Assembly (NCBI GenBank): GCA_016189905.1
Contig: JACPRP010000067.1
Coordinates: forward strand, 1 to 51,376
From: Chloroflexota bacterium
GTDB taxonomy: Bacteria > Chloroflexota > UBA6077 > FW602-bin22 > JACPRP01
Length of the DNA stretch: 51,376 nt
Direction of reading: 5' to 3'
Under the pieces are notes generated by a model that made no database searches, was not told where the DNA came from, and saw only the letters and a list, made by a program, of their open reading frames with translations. Position 1 is the first letter of the stretch; every line of letters starts with the position of its first letter. Positions 41,101 through 50,100 of this stretch are shown in pieces. The position numbers were made by a program, and so were the translations under genes.

Positions 41101-44100
41101 GCCAGCGCGCCGGCCGGGATTCTGACCTCGGTGCCATCGCTCAGCACCAGAACCTGCATCGCCGACGCCTCGAACGTCACCGAGGCGGATTCGGGCATGA
41201 CGATGGGGGTGGAGGACAGCACCATATCGAGCGCGTTCGGGCCGGGCACGACCGTCATCGTGTACATCGGGCTCTGATACAGCGTCGTGCCTGCCTCGTA
41301 AACGGCCTGGAGGTACCATGTATCGTTGGCGGTGACCGATAACGCGAACGTGCCGTTGGTCGACACGTCGGTGTGGGCCTGGGCGCCGTTCAGCGAGTAG
41401 CCTCTAACCAGGCCAGACGAGACGGGCGAGCCAGGCAGGCTCACGGTGCCGATGATGTTGGCAGCGGGGTACTGGAACGCCACGTCGTTCCTGGTCGTGC
41501 CGCCGTTATCGACGGTGAGCCGCGCCGCCGGCGGCGGCAGATAGCCGCGATCCGCGGGAGCGTAGGCGTTCACGACATAGGTGCCGGCCGGCACGGTGAT
41601 GGTGTAGACCCCGTTGGCGTCCGTGTCGACGCCGTAGGGCGGCCGGTCGCGTCCGCTCGGACTGGTGTCCCTGGCTTCGATCCTGGCACCGCCTAGCCTG
41701 ACGGAGGTGCCGCCAGGGACGGGGGCGGTGACGATGCCCCAGAGCTTGCCGTTGGCCGGCGACAGCGTGAAGTCGAAGGTCGAGGTCACGACCTCCGAGG
41801 TGGAGACCGCGTTGTTGCCGAGTGGAGCGAGGGTGTAGCCGGTCGCCGGGTCCACCCAGGCGTTCATATACCAGGTGCCAGAGCTGACCCTCAGAACGTA
41901 CTCGCCGGTCGTCGGATCGACCTGGGTCGAGGCCTCGCCGCCGGCGCCGCTGGCGAAGACGTTGGCCCGCAGGCCGCTGAGTGGCGTTCCCGAATAGATC
42001 AGGCTGCCCTTGATCCAGCGCTGGATCGGGGTCCCGGTCAGTGCGATGGAGGTCGAATCGCCAGGGGCGACGGTGACGCCCAAGCGGCCCTCCACCGTGT
42101 ACTCGGCGCCCGACGGCAATTGCACGGCAATGTTATACGTGTCCGCGGGCAGGCGCAGCGTGAAGGTGCCGCCCTCGATGGGGGCGCCACGGCTGCGCGC
42201 GCCGCTGGTCGAAGTAGCGGTGGCGTAGCCGGAGAGACCGGTCAGCAGGCTCGAGCTGGCGTCGACGATCGAGCCTTTGATCTCGGATTCGGCGGTGCCC
42301 AGGACGATGGTGACGCCGCGCAGCGTCTCGCCCTCGCCGACGGCGACCCTGGCGGGTGTGGGGTTCTGGACGTATCTGGAGCCGATGGCCGGCAGGGCGT
42401 TGATCTCCCAGGTGCCCGAGACGACGTTGAGATTGAAGACACCATCGGCGACGGAGGTGGTCGAGGACCATCGGCCGGCGGCCCCCTCGGCGGCGCGGAG
42501 CCAGCCAGCCACATCGATGCCCGAGACGCCTGTGCCGTTGGCGTCCACCACCACGCCGCTGATGCGCGAGTTGCGGCTGCGGACGGTGATCGAGCCGAGG
42601 TCTCTGGTTTCGCCCGGGCCGAGGACGACGGGATCGACGCGTGGCGGGGCGAGCGACGAATCCGCCAGCCAGACGTCGACATTGTAGGTGCCCGGGGTCA
42701 ACTGGACGGAGAAGGCGCCGTCGTCGCCGACGGTCTGGTTATTCCCGAGGCCGGCGGTGGTGTGGAAGCCGACGCGCGCCGTTCCTGGCGGCGTGCCGTC
42801 CTGCTTGACCAACTGGCCGAAGACCGTGGACGGTGCGTCGGTGACGGTGAAGCTGAGCGTCCTGGTGACCTCGCGGCCGACGTCGGGGAAGGTTACCATT
42901 GTGGCCGACTGGTCGTAGACCCAGTTGGGGGCGCTGCCAGACGGGCGGATGGTGACCATCCAGGAGCCGGGGCTCAGATCGATGAGGTAGCGGCCGTCGC
43001 CGTCGACCGTGTCGCTAGCCGAGCCCGAGCCATCGGTCCGGGTGGCGGAGACCCTGGCGTCGGTGATGGCTGAGCCGTTGGCGCGGCGGATGGTCCCTTC
43101 GAGATGCATCGGGGCGGAGCCAAAGGCGATGGTTCTCGTAATGGTGGCGCTCGCGGGGATGGTGACGGTCGCCGTCCCCGGCGGTACAAGGTCCGGCGCG
43201 TCGAACGGTGCCGCGGCCGAGAGCCAGTAATCGCCCGCGGTCAGGAGGCCGAAGGCGAACTGCCCCTGATTGTCCGAGGTCGCGGTGCTGGATTGGGTCG
43301 CGTCGGCGGCGGAGCGCAGGGTGACGCGGGCGTTGGGCACGGCCACGGTGATGCCGCCTGAAGGGCGGACTGTCACGCCTGTCAGGTTCGGCGCGGTGAG
43401 CGACACGGTGTAATAGTTGGTGCGCGAGAGATCGACGGCGACCGTCTGCGGAGTGGACCTGAAATAGCCGCTGACCGGCGAGTCGGCCTCGACGAGGTAG
43501 GTGCCCACGGCGAGCTGGCCGAAGTTGAAGGCGCCCGCGCTATTGGTAGTGGCTCGCGCCTGGGTGCGCCAGTCGGCGCTGTGCAGGGTGACCTGCGCGC
43601 CGGCGATGGGGGTGGTGCCATCCGGGTCGCGGACGGTGCCCGCGACGCTAGCGCCGGTGAGCGGCAGCGTGACCGGCGAGGTGACGCCCAGCGCGGCTTG
43701 CGCCGTGACCGTGATCGGAACCTGGGCCGATCTGCCATAGGGCAGGCCGCTGCCCGTGGCCGGGTAAGCCTCGAGGATGTATGATCCATCGGGCACGAGG
43801 CCGAGCCTGAAGCGGCCGCCGCTATCGACGCTGGCCTGGGTGGAGACCATATAGTCGGCGGTGTGCAGGCTGACCACGGTCTGAGAAATGGGCGTAACGT
43901 TATCTGGCGCGGTCACCGTGCCGGTGATGATCGGGTTGGTCAGGGTGATGACGTGTCGCTCGATGGGGATGCCGCCGTACGAGATGGCGTTCTCAAGCGA
44001 ATCGCCGTAGAGAGAGCCCGAGGGCGCGAACGCTCGGAGGTAGTAGGTGTTGATCGGCAGACCATCGAAGACGAAAGAGCCATCGGACAGCGAGTTGGTC

Positions 44101-47100
44101 GAGCGCGAGAACGAGCGGTCGCGCGTGTAGAGCTCGACAAACGTGCTGCCGACGGTGGCGGCAGTCGGGTCCTTGACGGTGCCGGTGAGATCCGGTGGTC
44201 GTAAGGTGGCGGTGACGTAGCTGGTGCGGGTAACGGTGTTCGTGCCGCCCAGGCCATTGGCCGTCAGGGTTACGGTGTAGACGCCGGTGATGTTGCCGGT
44301 CGGATCGAAGGTATGGCGAGGATTGGCGAGCGGGCTGGTGGTGCCATCGCCGAAGTCCCACAGGTAAGAGGCAACGTCACCGGTGGAGCTGTTTGTGAAG
44401 CTCACCCTGAGCGGTTGGTAACCGCTGGTTGGGGTCGCGGTGAAGCTCGCGAGGGCCGGCGCGTAGACCGTGATGTAGCCGGTGCGAGTAATGGTGTTGG
44501 CGCCGCCGGGGCCGGTCGTCATGAGGGTCACGGTATACGTTCCGGCCGTATTATAAGTGTGCACCGGGTTGGCGTCGGCGCTGGTTCCTCCATCGCCGAA
44601 GCTCCACGACGAAGAGGAGTAGTCGCCGGCCGATGTGTTGGTGAACGTCACCGCCAGCGGTGCCACGCCGCTGGTTGGAGAGCCGCTAAAGGCGGCGACC
44701 ACGGGATTGTATACCGTCACTGTTCGATTGAAGGAGGACGTAAGAATGTCGACGCCGTTCAAGGTACCCGAGACGGTCAAAGTGACGGTATAGGTTCCTG
44801 CCGCCGAATAGACGTGGGTGGGATTGGCCAGGGCGCTCGTGGCACCGTCGCCAAAGGTCCACGACTGGGAGTCGATCTGCCCGAAAGATTCGTTGGTGAA
44901 CGTCACCGTGAGCGGCCACGATCCTGAGATGGGTGTGGCGCTGAAGCTCGCCTGCGGGGGCGAATTGTCGAGATAAACGTTGATGCTGACGTCCCGCGCA
45001 TTGGAGAGGGGCGGCGAGGCATTGTCAGCGACGCGCACGGTCGCGGTGTATGTGCCTGGACTCACGTCGTTGCCGGGGGTCCAGGAGAAGACGCCGGTGT
45101 TGCCGATGATGGTAGCGCCGGCGGGAGCGCCGGCATCCAGGCTGAACGTGAGCGTATTGGCCGGCAGGTCTGGATCCGTTGCGCTGGCCGTGAAGATCAG
45201 GGTCGAGCCACGGGCGACCGTTTTGTTGCTGATCGGGGCGAGCAGCGGCTGCTGGTTCACCTCGTTAACGGTGATTCTAACGGCCTCGGATGTCGACTGC
45301 GAGGGCGTCCCGTTATCTGTCACTCGCACGGTTGCGGTGTAGACGCCCGGCCCTTGGGCCTCGGAAGGCGTCCACATAAAGACGCCGGTCGAGCCATCGA
45401 TGCTCGCGCCGGCCGGGGCGCCGGCATCTAGACTGAACGTGACGGCGTTAGCCGGGGTGTCCGTATCGGTAGCGACGGCGGTGAAGGTCAGTGGCGTGCC
45501 TTCGTCCACGGTGCGGGAACCGATGGGGGTGAGCGTCGGAGCTCCGTTGACCTCGTTGACGATAATGATGACCGTGCGGGCAGTGGACATCGCCGGCGAG
45601 CCGTTGTCGGTAGCGCGGACCACGACGGCGTAGACGCCCGAGCCTTGGGCCTCGGTTGGCGTCCACGTGAACGCCCCGGTACCGCTGCCGATGCTGGCGC
45701 CCACGGGCGTGCCGGGGTCCAGACTGTACGTGAAGGTGTTGGACGGAGCGTCGGAATCCGTCGCGCTGACGGTGAAGGTCAGCGCCATGCCTTCGTTCAC
45801 CGTCTGCATGGCGATCGGAGCGATGGCCGGCGGCAGGTTGATCTCGTTGACGGTGACGGTGAAGGTCCTGGAATCTGAGAGCCCGGGCGTTCCACTGTCG
45901 TTCACGCGCACCGTGATCGCGTAGGTGCCCGGTCCCTGATCCTCGGACGGCGTCCAATTGAAGACGCCGCTATTCGCGCCGATGGCCGCTCCAGCCGGTG
46001 CGCCGGAACCCAGGCCGAACGCGAGTGTGTTAGCCGGGAGATCGGGATCGGTGGCGCTGGCGGTGAAGGTCAGCAAGCTGCCCTCGTTCACCGTCCTGTT
46101 GGCGATCGCCGCGAGCGTTGGCGGTCGGTTGCCCTCGTTCACTGTAACGGTGATGGTCTCGGCAGTCGATAGCGCAGGCGTGCGGTTGTCGGTTACACGG
46201 ATGGTGAGGGAGTAGCTCGCCGGGCCCTGGGCCTCGGTGGGCGTCCAGGTGAAAGCGCCGGTGACGGGATCGAGGGACGCTCCGGACGGTGCGCCCGCGT
46301 CCAGGCTGAAGGTTAGCGTGTTGGTGGGTACGTCCGTGTCGGTGGCGACGGCCGTGAAGGTCAGCGTAGTCCCTTCGTCCACGACTTTGTCGCCAATTGG
46401 CGTCAGCGCTGGGGGCTGGTTGACCTCGTTCACCGTGACGGTAATCGTCTCGGCGTCAGATAGAACGCCGGCGCCGTTGTCGGTGACGCGAACGGTGATG
46501 GAGTAGGTATTGGGCCCCTGGGTCTCGGTCGGCGTCCAGGTGAAGGCGCCGGTGCCGCTGTTGATAATGGCGCCGGATGGGGCGCTGGGGTCTAAACTGT
46601 AAGCGAGTGTGCTAGACGGCACGTCAGGGTCACTGGCGGTGGCCGAAAAGACGAGGGTCGCACCTTCATCCACCGTCTTGTCGCCAATCGGCGCCAGGAC
46701 AGGTGGGAGGTTGACTTCGTCGACGGTGACTGTAAAGGTGTCGGTGACGGACAGGGTCGGCGTGCCGTTATCGGTCACGCGGACGGTGACCGTGTACGGA
46801 TTGGGACCCTGCGCTTCGGTCGGTGTCCAACTGAAGGCGCCGGTCGAGCTATCGATGCTGGCGCCGTCCGGGGCGCCGGGGTCCAGGCCGAAGGTGAGCG
46901 TGTTAGCCGGACTATCCGGGTCGGTCGCCACGATCGTGAAGGCCAACAGGGCTTGCTCATCGACGGACTTGCCGCCGCTGGGCACGAGCGCCGGGGCTTT
47001 GTTGACCTCGTTGACGGTGACGGTGATGGTCTCCGAGGTGGAGAGGGCGCCGTTGTCGCTAACCCGGACAGTGACGGAGTAAACGCCGAATCCACGGTCC

Positions 47101-50100
47101 TCGCCTGGCTTCCAACTGAAGGCGCCGGTCGAGCTATCGATGGTAGCGCCGGTCGGGGCGTCGGCATCGAGGCCGAACGCGAGTGTGTTAGCCGGGAGAT
47201 CGGGATCGCTGGCGGTGGCGGTGAAGGCCAGGGTGGTCTCTTCGTCGACGGACTTGCCGCCGATAGGATCGAGCACTGGTGGTCGATTGACTTCGTTGAC
47301 GGTGACGGTGATCGTTTCGGCGTCGGACAGGTTGCCGGCGCCGTTATCGGTGACGCGAACGGTGATGGTGTACGTGCCGGGGCCCTGAGCCTCGATGGGC
47401 GTCCATGTGAAGGCTCCGGTCGAGCTATCGATGCTGACGCCGGCTGGCGCGCCAGGGTCCAGACTGAATTTGAGCGTATCAGCCGGGCGGTCGGGATCGG
47501 TGGCCGAAGCGGTGAAGGTCAAGGTCGCTTGCTCGTCGACCGACTTGTTGCCGATGGGAGCGAGCACCGGCGGCTGGTTGGCTTCGTCGACCGATGCCGT
47601 GAAGGTCTGGGTGGCGCTTAGCGGTGGCGTGCCGTTGTCGGTAACGCTAACGGTGATGGTGTAAAGGCCAGGACCCTGAAGTTCGGTGGGCGTCCAGGCA
47701 AAGGCTCCGGTGTTGCCGACGATGGCAGCGCCAGACGGTGCGCCGGGGTCCAGGCTGAAGGTGAGGGTGTTTGCCGGGCGGTCTGGATCAGTGGCGCTGG
47801 CCGTGAAGCTCAAGAGCGTGCCTTCGCCGATAGTTGTGCTGGCGATAGGATCGAGAACCGGAAGCCGATTGACCTCGTTCACCGTGACGGTAATCGTCTC
47901 GGAGTCAGAGAGAGTTCCCTCGCCGTTGTCGGTGACGCGAACGGTGATGGAGTAGACGCCAGGGCCCTGGTCCTCGCCTGGCCTCCAGGCGAAGGCGCCA
48001 GTCGAGCCATCGATGCTGGCCCCGTCAGGAGCGCCGGCGTCCAGGCTAAACATCAGCGTATTCCCCGGAACGTCGGGATCGGTAGCTGTGGCGGTGAAAA
48101 GCAGGTCGAGGCCCTCGTCGATGGACCTGTCGCCTATGGCTGCCAGCACCGGGGGCCGGTTGACCTCGCCGACGATGACAGTGATCGTCTCCGTAGCGGA
48201 CATGTTCGGCGTGCCGTTGTCGGTGACTCTAACCGTGATGGAGTACGCGCCGGTGCCCTGGGTCTCGGTTGGCATCCACGTGAAAGCGCCGGTGCTGCTA
48301 TCGATAGTGGTGCCGGTTGGGGCGCCGGCATCCAGACTGAAGGTGAGCGTATTCCCGGGGAGGTCCGGGTCGGTGGCGGTGGCGATGAAGGTCAAGACCT
48401 TCTGTTCGTCGACGGCCTGGTTGCCGATCGGATTCAAGGTTGGCGGTCGGTTCACTTCGTTGACTGTGATAGTGAACGTCTCGGCGTCAGATATATTGGG
48501 AGCGCCGTTGTCGGCGACGCGGACCGTAATGGTATAAACTCCGTGGCCCTGAGCCTCGGTGGGCGTCCAGGTAAAGTCGCCGGTGCCGCTGTCGATGGTG
48601 GCGCCGGTCGGAGCATCGTCGTCCAGGTTGAAGGTGAGCGTATTGCCGGGCAGATCTGGATCAGTAGCCGTGGCGGTGAATGTCAGGGTACTGCCTTCAT
48701 CGGTAACCTGGTTGCCGATAGAATCGAGCACTGGTGCTTTGTTCACCTCGTTGACGGTGACAGTGATCGTCTCGGCGTCGGACAGGGTGCCGGCGCCGTT
48801 GTCGGTGACGCGGACGGTGATGGTGTACGTCTTGGGACCTTGATCTTCGGTCGGGGTCCATGTGAACGCGCCGGTCGAGCTATCGATGCTGGCGCCAGCG
48901 GGCGCGCCTGTGTCCAGGCTGAAATTCAGGGCATTGGCAGGCAGGTCGGAATCGGTAGCGGTGGCGGTGAAGGTCAGCGTCGTTTGTTCGTCCACGGTTT
49001 GCTGGCCGATGGGGCCGAGCAACGGAGGCTGGTTGACCTCGTTGACGGTGATGGTGAACGTCTTGGCGTCAGACATACTGGGCGTGCCGTTGTCGGTGAC
49101 GCGAACGGTGATGGTGTAAAGGCCAGACCCCTGCGCCTCGGTCGGTGTCCAGGTAAAGACGCCGGTGCCGCTGTCGATGGTGGCGCCGGTTGGAGCGCCT
49201 GATGCCAGGCTGAAAGCTAGCGTATTAGAGAGCAGGTCTGGATCGCTGGCGGTGGCGGTGAAGGTGAGCAGGGTTTGCTCGTCGACGATCTTGTGGCCGA
49301 TGGGATCGAGCACCGGCAGTCGATTAACTTCGTTCACCGTGATGGTGATGGTCTCGGCGTCAGACATAGTGGGCGTGCCGTTGTCGGTGACGCGAACGGT
49401 GATGGTGTAAACGCCAGAGCCCTGGGCTTCGGTGGGCATCCAGGCGAAGGCGCCGGTGGCACTGTCGATGCTAGCTCCGTCAGGAGCGCCCGGGTCCAGG
49501 CTGAAGGCGAGAGTGTTGTTGGGAACGTCTGGATCGGTAGCGGTGGCGGTGAAAGCCAGCGTGAACTGTTCGTCAATGGTTTTGCTACCGATAGGATCGA
49601 GCACCGGGGCTTTGTTAACCTCATTCACCGTGACGGTGATCGTCTCGGCGTCGAACAGATTGCCGGTACCGTTGTCGGTAACACGAACGGCGACGGTGTA
49701 GTTGCCAGGGCCTTGTCCTTCGGTTGGTGTCCACGTGAAGATGCCCGTGCCGGCGTCGATGGTGGCGCCATCGGGGGCTCCGGAATCCAGGCTGAAAGTG
49801 AGCGCATTAAGTGGCAAGTCGGGATCGGTGGCGTTGGCGGTAAAGGCCAGCATCGCTTGCTCGTCGATGGTCTTAGGGCCGATGGAGGCGAGCCCTGGAG
49901 ATCGGTTGACCTCGTTGACGGTGATCGTGATCGTCTCGGCGGTAGACAGGTTAGGCGAGCCGTTATCGGTGACGCGAACGGTGATGGTGTAAACGCCGAA
50001 GCCTTGAGCCTCGCTTGGCGTCCAGGTGAAGCCGCCGGTGTTGCTGTTGATGGTGGCGCCAGTCGGGGCGCCGGCGTCAAGGCTGAAGGTGAGTGCGTTG